A stretch of 64,000 bases of DNA, taken from Kitasatospora xanthocidica (lineage in GTDB: Bacteria; Actinomycetota; Actinomycetes; Streptomycetales; Streptomycetaceae). The DNA is taken from positions 1 to 64,000 of the forward strand of contig NZ_BNBY01000036.1 in the NCBI RefSeq assembly GCF_014656195.1, written 5' to 3'. The notes beneath the pieces are model-generated. The model did no database searches, was not told the origin of the DNA, and saw only the letters and a program-made list of their open reading frames with translations. The translations under genes and the position numbers were made by a program. This document shows, one piece after another, positions 8,916 through 18,999 of the stretch (positions are counted from its first letter, which is position 1; the number at the start of each line of letters is the position of its first letter).

Positions 8916-9878
8916 GTGAGCAGCACCGACCCCACCCCTGACAGCCACCTGCTGGGCGCCGCCGACATCCGGGAACTGGCGGCCGCGTTCGGCGTGAAGC
9001 CGACCAAGCAGCGCGGGCAGAACTTCGTCATCGACGGCAACACCGTGCGGCGGATCGTCCGGGCGGGTGGGGTGACGGCCGAGGACGCGGTGGTGGAGGT
9101 CGGCCCGGGCCTCGGCTCGCTGACGCTCGCCCTGCTGGAGGTGGCGCGGCACGTCACGGCGGTCGAGATCGACCCGGTGCTGGCGCAGCACCTGCCCGCC
9201 ACCGTCGCGGCCCGGATGCCCGGCAAGACGGACTCCTTCGACCTGGTGTTCAGCGACGCCATGGAGGTCACCGAGCTGCCCGGGCCGGCGCCCACCGCGC
9301 TCGTCGCCAACCTCCCGTACAACGTGGCCGTGCCCGTCCTGCTGCACATGCTGGCGCACTTCCCCAGCATCGAGCGGACCCTCGTGATGGTGCAGAGCGA
9401 GGTCGCCGACCGGCTCGCCGCCAAGCCCGGCAACAAGGTGTACGGCGTCCCCTCCGTCAAGGCCAACTGGTACGCCGACGTGAAGCGGGCCGGCGCCATC
9501 GGGCGGAACGTGTTCTGGCCCGCGCCCAACGTCGACTCCGGCCTGGTCTCGCTGATCCGCCGCGAACCGCCGAAGACCACCGCCAGCCGCGAGGAGGTGT
9601 TCGCGGTCGTCGACGCCGCGTTCGCCCAGCGGCGCAAGACCCTGCGCGCCGCCCTGGCCGGCTGGGCCGGTTCCGCCGCCGCCGCCGAGCAGGCGCTCGC
9701 GGCCGCCGGGATCGACCACAAGCTGCGCGGCGAGATGCTGACGGTGGAGCAGTTCGCCGCGATCGCCGAGCACAAGCCTGTCGAGCCTGTCGCGTCTGCC
9801 GAGTCTGTTGCGTCCGTCGAGGCCGTCGAGGCCGTCGAGGCCGCCGAGTCCGCCGAGTCCGCCGAGGGCAGCGAGTGA
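8916..9878 (+). CDS. rsmA: 16S rRNA (adenine-1518/1519-N6)-dimethyltransferase
   Basis: RsmA (KsgA) dimethylates two adjacent adenines at the 3' end of 16S rRNA during 30S maturation. The 320-residue product carries the SAM loop VEVGPGLGSLTLALLE (about 52-67), the N-terminal RGQNFVID segment and the NLPYNVAVPVL catalytic motif (about 130-140). GTG 8916 begins the family-typical N-terminus. The last 30 residues are a low-complexity tail built from repeated Val-Glu-Ala, Ser-Ala-Glu units encoded by a GAGGCCGTC/GAGTCCGCC microsatellite, unlike standard RsmA. The TGA overlaps the GTG of ispE by four bases, indicating coupling. Confidence 0.96.
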   Translation: MSSTDPTPDSHLLGAADIRELAAAFGVKPTKQRGQNFVIDGNTVRRIVRAGGVTAEDAVVEVGPGLGSLTLALLEVARHVTAVEIDPVLAQHLPATVAARMPGKTDSFDLVFSDAMEVTELPGPAPTALVANLPYNVAVPVLLHMLAHFPSIERTLVMVQSEVADRLAAKPGNKVYGVPSVKANWYADVKRAGAIGRNVFWPAPNVDSGLVSLIRREPPKTTASREEVFAVVDAAFAQRRKTLRAALAGWAGSAAAAEQALAAAGIDHKLRGEMLTVEQFAAIAEHKPVEPVASAESVASVEAVEAVEAAESAESAEGSE

Positions 9879-10792
9879 TCACCGTACGGGTGCCCGCCAA
9901 GGTCAACGTCCAGCTGGGGGTCGGCGGCCTGCGCGCCGACGGCTTCCACGACCTGGCCAACGTGTTCTTCGCCGTCGCCCTCGGCGACGAGGTCACCGCC
10001 ACCCCCGGCGAGGGCGTCACCCTGACCTGCTCGGGGCCGGACGCCGCCGTCGTCCCGCTCGACGACAGCAACCTCGCCGCCCGCGCCGCCCGGCTCCTCG
10101 CCGCCCACCACGGCATCGCCGACCCGGGCGTGCACCTGCACATCGACAAGGCCATCCCGGTCGCCGGCGGCATGGCCGGCGGCAGCGCCGACGGCGCCGC
10201 CGCCCTGCTCGCCTGCGACGCGCTGTGGCAGCTGGACACCCCGACCGAGACGCTGCTGGAACTGGCCGCGGAGCTCGGCTCGGACGTGCCGTTCGCCCTG
10301 TACGGCGGCGTCGCGCTGGGCCGCGGCCGCGGCGAGATCCTGGAGCCGCTCGCCGTCGAGGGCACCTTCCACTGGGTCTTCGCGGTCGCCGACGGCGGCC
10401 TCTCCACCCCCGCCGTCTTCCGCGAGTGCGACCGGCTGCGCGAGGAGGCCGGCACCGGCTCCAGCGACACCGACGTCCCCACCCCCGACGCCGACCCGGC
10501 CCTGCTCGCCGCCCTCGCCGGTGGCGACCCCGTCGCGCTCGCCACCGCCCTCGCCAACGACCTCCAGCCCGCCGCCCTCTCGCTGCGCCCCTCGCTCGCC
10601 GACACCCTGCGGGCCGGCACCGAGGCGGGCGCGCTCGGGGCGCTGGTCTCCGGCTCGGGGCCGACCTGCGCCTTCCTCGCCAAGGACGCCGACGCGGCCG
10701 CCGCCGTCGCCCGGGCCCTCCGGGCCTCCGGCACCTGCCGGACGGCGCACGCCACGTACGGGCCGGTCCCGGGGGCGGCGGTCGTCGGGTAG
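9875..10792 (+). CDS. ispE: 4-diphosphocytidyl-2-C-methyl-D-erythritol kinase
   Basis: IspE phosphorylates the 2-hydroxyl of CDP-methylerythritol in the MEP pathway to isoprenoid precursors. The 305-residue GHMP-kinase shows KVNVQLGVGG at the N-terminus, the glycine-rich ATP loop PVAGGMAGGSADGAAAL (about 90-106), and a C-terminal SGSGPTCAFL motif. The GTG start overlaps the rsmA stop (GTGA). The TAG stop sits inside a run of about four degenerate 20-bp units (10781-10860). A roughly 20-residue Asp/Pro-rich insert (about residues 195-215) is a lineage variation. Confidence 0.95.
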   Translation: MITVRVPAKVNVQLGVGGLRADGFHDLANVFFAVALGDEVTATPGEGVTLTCSGPDAAVVPLDDSNLAARAARLLAAHHGIADPGVHLHIDKAIPVAGGMAGGSADGAAALLACDALWQLDTPTETLLELAAELGSDVPFALYGGVALGRGRGEILEPLAVEGTFHWVFAVADGGLSTPAVFRECDRLREEAGTGSSDTDVPTPDADPALLAALAGGDPVALATALANDLQPAALSLRPSLADTLRAGTEAGALGALVSGSGPTCAFLAKDADAAAAVARALRASGTCRTAHATYGPVPGAAVVG

Positions 10793-10944
10793 GGCCCGTG
10801 GTCGTCGGGTAGGGCCGCGGCCGTGGCGTAGGGCGGCGGGCGTCGCGCAGGGCCCCGGTCCCGGTGCGGGGCCGCGCTGCCGTCCGTTGTCGGAGCCGTG
10901 CGGCGAGGCCGTCGGAGCAGCGCGGCGAGGCCGTCGCCGCTGGC
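10781..10944. repeat. Two short minisatellites between ispE and the ABC-F gene
   Basis: About four degenerate 20-bp units begin at 10781, the first overlapping the ispE stop. The units at 10781 and 10801 share their first 16 bases. A second array of 22-bp units (10889-10910, 10911-10932, partial third) follows. The stretch 10793-11027 otherwise shows no gene. Confidence 0.7.
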
Positions 10945-11027
10945 CCATTAGGCTGGGGAGATCGGGGTCTGCCCGAGCAGGGGCGGTGGACCGCCCCGCG
11001 ACCGCCGAATCCAGGAGCGCAATACAC

Positions 11028-12845
<1,818 letters not shown>

Positions 12846-12899
12846 GCCCGCCCGGGCCCCCGGCTTCTCCCTGGCTTCTCTCCTAGCTTCTCCGCCTGG

Positions 12900-14774
12900 C
12901 TAGCCGCCCGCGAGGAGCGTTTCGAGCTCGTCCGCCGCACGGCCCAGCGCACTGCGCGCCGGGTCGTGCGGCCCGGTCGGACGATCCGCCGCGGTCGTCG
13001 GCGGACGGTGCGCCCGGGCGGCCGCCGTCAACTCGTCCAGCGCCCGGCGCACCCGGTCCACCTCGGCCGGATCCGGCACCCGGCCGCCGAACCGGATCTG
13101 CGCCGCGAACGCCGCCACCGCACCACCCAGCCGTTCCAGCGCCGCCGTCGCCGGCAGCCACCGCTCCGCCAGCCGGCCCGTCGGCGGCGGCTCGGCCAGC
13201 CCCTGCCGCACCTCCTGGCGGGCATCCGCCAGCGCCCGGTACGCCGTACGACGCAGCCACACCTCGGCCCGGTCGGCCCGCCCCGCCGTCACCGCGTCCA
13301 GGTAGGCCCGCAACGCCGACGCCGCGTCCACCAGCCGGGGCTCGATCCGGTGCCGCGGACGCTCCGGCCACAGCAGACAGCCGAAGAGCAGCACGACCGC
13401 GCTCGCCAGCACCGAATCCAGCACCCGCGGCCAGAACTCCGCCGCACCGCTCTGACCGCCGAGCTGCAGCAGGACCAGCGCCATCGGCGTCATCACCACC
13501 GTGTTCAGCCCGTAGTGCGCCGCCGTCGCGTACGGCAACGACGCCACGCAGAGCGCGGCCATCACCGTCAACGCCCACCGGTCCGTGGTCAGCAGCAACA
13601 ACGCCGCCGTGACCGCCACCCCGAGCACCGTGCCCACCGAACGGCTCACCGCGCGCAGGAACACCGAACCGAGATCCGGCTTGAGCACGAACGCGATCGT
13701 CATCGGCACCCAGTAGCTCCTGCTCAGCGGATAGTTGGCGGTCACCGCCGCACCCACCGCGATGCACAACGCCACCCGCAGCCCGTACCGCACCGAAGGC
13801 CGCGACCACAGCCGCGCCCGCAGCCGCCACGGATCCGGCGGCGGAACCGGCGCCGTCCCCAGCCGCACCGCACGGCCGGCCACGGTGTCCGCGGCCGCGC
13901 GCAACGCCACGTCCAGAGCCTGCCGGGACGGCGTGTCCGGCCGCCAGTCCGGGACCCCGACCTCCCCACCGCCCCGCCGCACCGCCGCCGCCAGCCGTAC
14001 CGGCACCTCCGCCACCTCCGGCGGCACGGCCCGCCGGGCCCACAACAGACCGGTCGCCGCCTCCGTGGCCGCCAACGCGGCCTCGAACCCGGTGGAAGCC
14101 GCCGTACCCCGGCCCGGCAGCAGGTCCTGGAGCTGGTTCAGGCGGGCCGTCAGCACCTGGCGCGAATCCGCCGCCCGCGCCGTCCCCAGATCGGCGAGCG
14201 TACGGCCCAAGGCCTCGAACACCGCCGCCAGCGCCCGGTTGCGCGGATCCGCGGCCGGCCGGCCCGACACCCCCGCCGGCAACCCCAGCAGCACCACGAA
14301 CCCGGCACCCGCCACCACCATCGGCGCCGCCGCCCACCACGGCCGCGGCAACGGCATCCCGCTCCCCAGCGCGGCCGACACCAACAACAGCATCCCCGCC
14401 GCCGAACCACGCGGACCCGTCGCACTCAGGGCACCCGACACGAACGCCGTCACCGTCAGCGCCGCACCCAGCCCGAAGCCGTCCACATCCGCGTGCTGGA
14501 GAGCCGAACCGACCAGCATGCCGAGCGCCGAGGCGAACACCGCCGAGCCGATCCGCGCCACCCGCAACCGCCCCGGCTCGACCCGGTCGTTCATCGTCGC
14601 GTGCATCGCCCCCAGCCCGGCGAACACCCCCAGGTCCACCCGGCCCGCCACCAGCCCCACCGCCAGCGGCACCACCATCCCCACCGCCGCCCGCACCATC
14701 AACGCCAGCGGCAACGGCGGCCGCGCCGGCCGCGCGGCACGGGCCCACCACGAGGTGGCCTTCGGGTGACTCAT
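12900..14774 (-). CDS. FUSC/aromatic-acid-exporter-type membrane protein
   Basis: The 624-residue protein has two blocks of about five to six transmembrane helices (about 20-160 and 345-470), each followed by a soluble helical region. This is the duplicated architecture of FUSC-family proteins (YccS/AaeB/fusaric-acid-resistance type). The segment starting YGLRVALCIAVGAAVTANYPLSRSYW opens the second block and matches the FUSC_2 consensus style. It is convergent with the ABC-F gene and divergent from the type VII locus. The substrate is unknown; efflux of small aromatic acids is only the family expectation. The TAG stop lies at the edge of a short AGAAG-type repeat. Start ATG 14774 is followed directly by a Lys/Trp-rich cytosolic leader. 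Confidence 0.82.
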   Translation of the reverse strand: MSHPKATSWWARAARPARPPLPLALMVRAAVGMVVPLAVGLVAGRVDLGVFAGLGAMHATMNDRVEPGRLRVARIGSAVFASALGMLVGSALQHADVDGFGLGAALTVTAFVSGALSATGPRGSAAGMLLLVSAALGSGMPLPRPWWAAAPMVVAGAGFVVLLGLPAGVSGRPAADPRNRALAAVFEALGRTLADLGTARAADSRQVLTARLNQLQDLLPGRGTAASTGFEAALAATEAATGLLWARRAVPPEVAEVPVRLAAAVRRGGGEVGVPDWRPDTPSRQALDVALRAAADTVAGRAVRLGTAPVPPPDPWRLRARLWSRPSVRYGLRVALCIAVGAAVTANYPLSRSYWVPMTIAFVLKPDLGSVFLRAVSRSVGTVLGVAVTAALLLLTTDRWALTVMAALCVASLPYATAAHYGLNTVVMTPMALVLLQLGGQSGAAEFWPRVLDSVLASAVVLLFGCLLWPERPRHRIEPRLVDAASALRAYLDAVTAGRADRAEVWLRRTAYRALADARQEVRQGLAEPPPTGRLAERWLPATAALERLGGAVAAFAAQIRFGGRVPDPAEVDRVRRALDELTAAARAHRPPTTAADRPTGPHDPARSALGRAADELETLLAGG

Positions 14775-15091
14775 GCGGACACGTCCGTTCTGCGGCCGTG
14801 GGTCGCTGCTGTGCGACGCTGCGCGGCAGATGGGGCGTACCGGGACAGTCTACCCAGCGGCCCGAACCCGCGCTTGTACGTGTCAAGTTCGTACCGATCG
14901 CGTACGGGCGCGCCAAGGTCCCTGCCCGCCCGACAGAGGCGGTGGCTACCATGACGGAGGCGAAGACCACCCCGGCGCGGGCGGTCCGCCGACCAGGACG
15001 GTACGACCGAGAAGTTGACGGTGCGTTGCGGCACGGAGCCACCCCGGACACCGGGTGAGCCACCGACCGTACGGGGGAGAGGTGAACTGCT
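14775..15091. other. Divergent intergenic region, FUSC gene / type VII locus
   Basis: These 317 bases hold no supported gene. They contain several CGTAC half-motifs around 14875-14910 and a TTGACG at 15014 that could be a -35 element for the rightward type VII transcript. A convincing -10 was not found. Confidence 0.4.
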
Positions 15092-15850
15092 GTGGCAGAA
15101 AAGGGTGCATCGGGTTCGGGGACACCGACTCCTTCAGCGAGTCCGTCTCCTAGTCCTAGTCCTAGTCCCAGTCCGTCTCCGAGCCCTACGGCGAGTCCCT
15201 CGCCCAGCCCGTCGCCGAGCCCGTCGCCCGGCCCGGCGTCGACACCCGCGCCCAGCTCGTCGCCGAGCCCGTCGTCGAACCCTTCGTCGAGCCCCCAGCC
15301 GAGCACCTCGGGCACCGACCCGAACACCCCGGCCGGTCCGGACGACACGCCGTTCATGCTCGGTGACCCGTTCGGCCCGTTCGGCTTCGGGATCAACCGG
15401 ATCGTCAGCACCGTGCAGACGAACTTCAGCGCCAACGACCTGGTCTCCGCCTTCGGCAAGCAGGACGTCAAGGTGGAGCTGCAGACGCTCACCGCCTTCG
15501 CCTCGAAGATCGAGGCGCTGCTCGCCGCGATGGAGGGCTCTGCGGCCGCGCCGTACAAGCTCGAAGAGCAAAAGGTGGAGACCTCGCACTTCGCCAGCGC
15601 GAAGTTCGACGAGGCGACGGCCCTGACGACCGCCTACGGCAAGGTCCACACCCAGCTCGTCAAGTTCCACAAGGACTTCGTCAAGCAGATCCAGGCGATG
15701 CAGACGGCAGTCGCGAAGACGCAGGGCAACTACACGACGAACGAGGACAACACGACCGCCGACCAGAACGCGGTCGCGAAGAACGCGGGTGTCACCTCAC
15801 CGACGGCGGGATCGAGCGGGTCGGCACCGAGGTCCAACGCGGGCCTCTGA
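15092..15850 (+). CDS. WXG100-like candidate type VII secretion substrate with Ser-Pro-rich N-terminus
   Basis: The 252-residue protein begins with about 65 residues of Ser-Pro repeats, then a Phe/Gly/Pro patch. A helical hairpin follows (about 110-215) with the length and heptad pattern of WXG100/ESX proteins, although a strict WxG turn is absent. Directly after the second helix is YTTNED, which fits the YxxxD/E type VII export signal. GTG 15092 follows a GGGGAGAGG ribosome site. It lies 44 bp upstream of a PPE-like protein and upstream of a mycosin protease, so export by an ESX-like system is likely. No core secretion ATPase is nearby. The family assignment rests on context and helix pattern rather than a strong signature. 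Confidence 0.6.
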   Translation: MAEKGASGSGTPTPSASPSPSPSPSPSPSPSPTASPSPSPSPSPSPGPASTPAPSSSPSPSSNPSSSPQPSTSGTDPNTPAGPDDTPFMLGDPFGPFGFGINRIVSTVQTNFSANDLVSAFGKQDVKVELQTLTAFASKIEALLAAMEGSAAAPYKLEEQKVETSHFASAKFDEATALTTAYGKVHTQLVKFHKDFVKQIQAMQTAVAKTQGNYTTNEDNTTADQNAVAKNAGVTSPTAGSSGSAPRSNAGL

Positions 15851-15894
15851 CCGGGGCACGCAGGGCCACACACGGGGAGACGGGGAAGAGGGCC

Positions 15895-17544
15895 ATGGCA
15901 GGCGAATCCAAGTACAACGACATGAAGCATCCCGCCCTCAGGGCGGTAGTGGACAAGAGCATGCCCGATGTGGTGCTGAAGCGGGCGGCACAACTCCAGG
16001 ACGCCGGCCGCGTCCTGGGGGAACTCAGCACCGCGCTCCAGGCGCACCTCGGCCAGGTCCACTGGGAGGGGCCGGCGGCCGAGAACTTCAAGACCTGGGT
16101 CGGAAACCTCTACAAGTCCGCGGACATCATCGGCCAGCACTCGACGACCGCCGGCGGTGCGATGAACCAGGCCGGTGAGGCGCTCAGCACCGCCAAGGTC
16201 GCGATGCCTCCGCTGCCGACGGACGCGATGAAGGTCGTCGCCACGTACGAGGGCCAGACCCCGCCCGCTGGAGTGGAGGCCAAGCTGTCCGTCGGCCAGT
16301 CGGTCGACAGCTACATGAAGGGGCTCCCCGGGTCGCAATGGGTGAGCGAGGCGGACTACAAGGCGGCCAAGGCCACGGTCGAGAAGGAGCGGCAGGAAGC
16401 CGTCCACCAGGTGGAGAACCTGGCTCAGGCGTACTCCGCGGCGACGGCGACCCTGAACGGGATCCCCGACGACGTGACGCTGCCGGGGACGCCGGAGACG
16501 GAGCGGAACCGGGGCGGGGAGTCGGAATACGCGGGTGGCGGTAGCTACGGCGGCGGCTCCGGCGGCTCCCTCCGGAGCCCGCGCTCGAACGTCGGAAGCG
16601 GCGGTGGCAGCTACAGCCCGTCCGGGGGCGGCAGCTACGGCGGTGGGTCGACGGCGACGTACCACCCCGGATCGGGCTCCACCGGGCCGTCCGGTACGGA
16701 CCACACCACTCCCACGCCGCCGTACAGCGGTGGCCAGTTGCCGTCCGCCCCGCAGGATCCGGGCTCCTCGATCCCGCCGTCCCACCCGTCGGACCCGGTG
16801 ACCCGTCCGGGCACCGGCCTGGACAGCCTGCCGACGGCGCCGACTCAGACCGGCCCGAACGGTCCCGGCGGCGGCCCCGGGCCGACGACCGGACCGACCG
16901 GCCCCGTCTACCCGAGCGGTCCCAACGGGCCCGGTGGCGGACCCAACGGTCCTGGCGGCCCGATGCCCGGCTTCCCGGTCGGGCCCGGTGGCGGCTCGGT
17001 CCAGAGCAAGGGCGGTGGCAGCGGCTACTTCCCGGGCAAGGGCGGCAGCGTCAACTCCCGCACGCCGTTCGGCGGCCAGACTCCCGGGAAGAACGGCACC
17101 CCGGGCATCCCCACCGGAACGGTCTTCGGCCCCCGTGAGGCGGGGCCGGGCGGCGGCCGGGTCGGCGGCGGGCCGAACAGCGGCAACAGCATGGGGATGC
17201 ACCCCGGCATGGGCGGCGGCCACGGCGGCGGTGTCGGTGCGGGCGGCAGCTCGCGCGGCCGGGGCCTGGCCTCGACCACCGGCGGCACGGTCGGCGGCCG
17301 CAAGGGACCGACCGCCGGCGGGGAGTTCACGCCCGGTGGTACCGGCCTGCGCAACCGCGCGGCCGCAGCCGGAGCCGCCGAGGGGGGTGCCCGGTCAGGG
17401 CAGAACGGCATGATGGCGGCCGGCATGGGCGGCCACGGCGGCCGCAACGAGCGCGACCGTCGCAAGCGGGCCGACTACCTGCACGAGGACGAGGAGACCT
17501 GGACCAACGGTACGCCGCAGAGCAACCCGGACGTGGTTGAGTAG
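15895..17544 (+). CDS. PPE/WXG100-type protein with Gly-Pro-rich domain and C-terminal ESX motif
   Basis: The N-terminal 190 residues are helical and carry a WEGPAAENF turn (about residue 57), the W-x-G signature of type VII substrates. Residues about 195-500 form a Gly/Pro/Ser/Asn-rich low-complexity region suited to a cell-wall-spanning or adhesive segment. The C-terminus is basic then acidic and contains DYLHEDEETW, in which YLHED fits YxxxD/E. A similar DYL-x-EDEET tail occurs on many streptomycete type VII-associated proteins (recollection of the family). ATG 15895 has GGGGAAGAGG upstream. The gene lies between a WXG100-like protein and a mycosin, with a strong terminator after it. Function beyond secretion is unknown. 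Confidence 0.75.
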   Translation: MAGESKYNDMKHPALRAVVDKSMPDVVLKRAAQLQDAGRVLGELSTALQAHLGQVHWEGPAAENFKTWVGNLYKSADIIGQHSTTAGGAMNQAGEALSTAKVAMPPLPTDAMKVVATYEGQTPPAGVEAKLSVGQSVDSYMKGLPGSQWVSEADYKAAKATVEKERQEAVHQVENLAQAYSAATATLNGIPDDVTLPGTPETERNRGGESEYAGGGSYGGGSGGSLRSPRSNVGSGGGSYSPSGGGSYGGGSTATYHPGSGSTGPSGTDHTTPTPPYSGGQLPSAPQDPGSSIPPSHPSDPVTRPGTGLDSLPTAPTQTGPNGPGGGPGPTTGPTGPVYPSGPNGPGGGPNGPGGPMPGFPVGPGGGSVQSKGGGSGYFPGKGGSVNSRTPFGGQTPGKNGTPGIPTGTVFGPREAGPGGGRVGGGPNSGNSMGMHPGMGGGHGGGVGAGGSSRGRGLASTTGGTVGGRKGPTAGGEFTPGGTGLRNRAAAAGAAEGGARSGQNGMMAAGMGGHGGRNERDRRKRADYLHEDEETWTNGTPQSNPDVVE

Positions 17545-17557
17545 GACGGCAAACGAC

Positions 17558-17591
17558 TGCCCGGCCACTGGGCTCTCCCGGTGGCCGGGCA
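17558..17591 (+). terminator. Strong hairpin between the PPE-like gene and the mycosin gene
   Basis: A 15-bp stem (arms 17558-17572 and 17577-17591, loop CTCT) with one G-T pair follows the PPE-like stop. It implies that the mycosin gene is at least partly transcribed from its own promoter between 17592 and 17640. Confidence 0.75.
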
Positions 17592-17644
17592 GGCTTGTTC
17601 GGGGCACGTTTCCCGGTCGGTGGAAAGATTGACGAGGAGTTGTG

Positions 17645-18916
17645 ATGGGGCGGACGAACACGCGCATGCGCTGGCGAGCGGCCGCTGCGGCGCTTCTGGC
17701 AGCGGGAGTCGTGGTCGGCCCGGTCGCGGCACCGGCGGTCGCGGACGAATCGATCCGTGCGGCTCAATGGCACCTGGATGCCATGCATGCCCCGGAGATG
17801 TGGAAGGTCTCGAAGGGCGAGGGCATCACCGTTGCGGTGATCGACGGCGGCTTCAAGCTGGACCATCCGGATCTGGTGGGGCAGTTCCTGCCGGGCAAGG
17901 ACTTCAGTGGTAGTCCGGGAGGCGTGGGATCCTTCGTCGACGGACACGGCACGATGATGTCCAGCCTCATCGGGGGGACGGGGAAGAACCGCGGGGGGAA
18001 CGGGGCATACGGGCTCGCTCCGGGCGTCAAGATCCTTCCGTTGAAGATTGACAACGGGTCCGGGTCCGCCGTCACGGCGGACTTCCTCGATCAGATCGGT
18101 CAGGCCGTCACCTTTGCGGTCGATCAAGGTGCCAAGGTCGTCAGCATTTCGCAGGGCGTCTCGTCGGTGACTGCGCTTCCTGCCGATGTGGCCAAGCTGA
18201 ACCGGGTTCTGGCGACCGCCAGGGCGAAGGGCGCTCTGGTGGTGTCCAGCGTCGGGAATTCGGCGAAGTCGGGAAACCTGGCCGAGTATCCGGGGGCGCT
18301 TCCCAATGTCGTCGGCGTCGGGGCGATCGACCGGAACGGCACGGTGACGGAGGAGTCCGAAACCGGGCCCCAGGTCGCGCTCGTCGCTCCCGGCCAGGAC
18401 ACGATCGCGGCTTGTACGGCGCCTTCCGGTTACTGCACGGGCCACGGAACGTCTGATGCGACCGCACTCACTTCTGCTTCAGCCGCGCTGATCTGGTCGG
18501 TCCACAAGGAGTGGACTGCGAACCAGGTCCTGCGGGTGCTCATCAACACGGCCGGCAGGCCCAACGGTGGCGACAGCCGGACGAACGACGCGGGGTGGGG
18601 TGCGGTCCGGCCGCGGGTCGCGCTGACGGAGCCCGGTGATCCCGGGCCGGCGAACGTGTCGCCGCTCCCGGCCGATGCGGCTGCGCCGTCGACGGCTCCG
18701 TCCGTGGCGCCCACGGCTTCGGCGAGCGCGTCCGCTTCCGGGGCGTCGGTGGTGCCGAGCCCGTCCGGGGCGCCGTCTGTGCAGCCGAAGGCGGAGGGGG
18801 CTTCGGGGTCGAGCGGCGCGCTGCCGGTCGTGGGTGGTGTGGTGGCCGGGCTGGTGGTGGTGGCCGGGGTGGTGTTCGTGGTGGTGCGGCGGCGGAGGGT
18901 GGCGGGCGGGCGGTAG
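17645..18916 (+). CDS. Type VII secretion-associated serine protease (mycosin-like, subtilisin S8)
   Basis: Mycosins are membrane-anchored subtilases that stabilise and process ESX systems outside the membrane. The 423-residue protein has a signal peptide ending near AVADES, the catalytic triad Asp67 (VIDGG), His101 (GHGTMMSS) and Ser270 (GTSDATAL), an oxyanion Asn in VGNS, a Ser/Pro/Ala linker, and a C-terminal transmembrane helix followed by RRRR. That architecture is diagnostic of the family. ATG 17645 is five bases from GAGGAG (17634-17639); GTG at 17642 is possible but too close. It is preceded by two ESX-type substrates. EccB, EccC, EccD and EccE are not in the window. Confidence 0.92.
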   Translation: MGRTNTRMRWRAAAAALLAAGVVVGPVAAPAVADESIRAAQWHLDAMHAPEMWKVSKGEGITVAVIDGGFKLDHPDLVGQFLPGKDFSGSPGGVGSFVDGHGTMMSSLIGGTGKNRGGNGAYGLAPGVKILPLKIDNGSGSAVTADFLDQIGQAVTFAVDQGAKVVSISQGVSSVTALPADVAKLNRVLATARAKGALVVSSVGNSAKSGNLAEYPGALPNVVGVGAIDRNGTVTEESETGPQVALVAPGQDTIAACTAPSGYCTGHGTSDATALTSASAALIWSVHKEWTANQVLRVLINTAGRPNGGDSRTNDAGWGAVRPRVALTEPGDPGPANVSPLPADAAAPSTAPSVAPTASASASASGASVVPSPSGAPSVQPKAEGASGSSGALPVVGGVVAGLVVVAGVVFVVVRRRRVAGGR

Positions 18917-18999
18917 GTGGGGCGTGGGGTGGCGGGTGTGCGCTGGGGTCACCCGGGTGGGGGCTGGTGGGGTGGGGGCGGCGCGGTGAGGGTGGTGGT

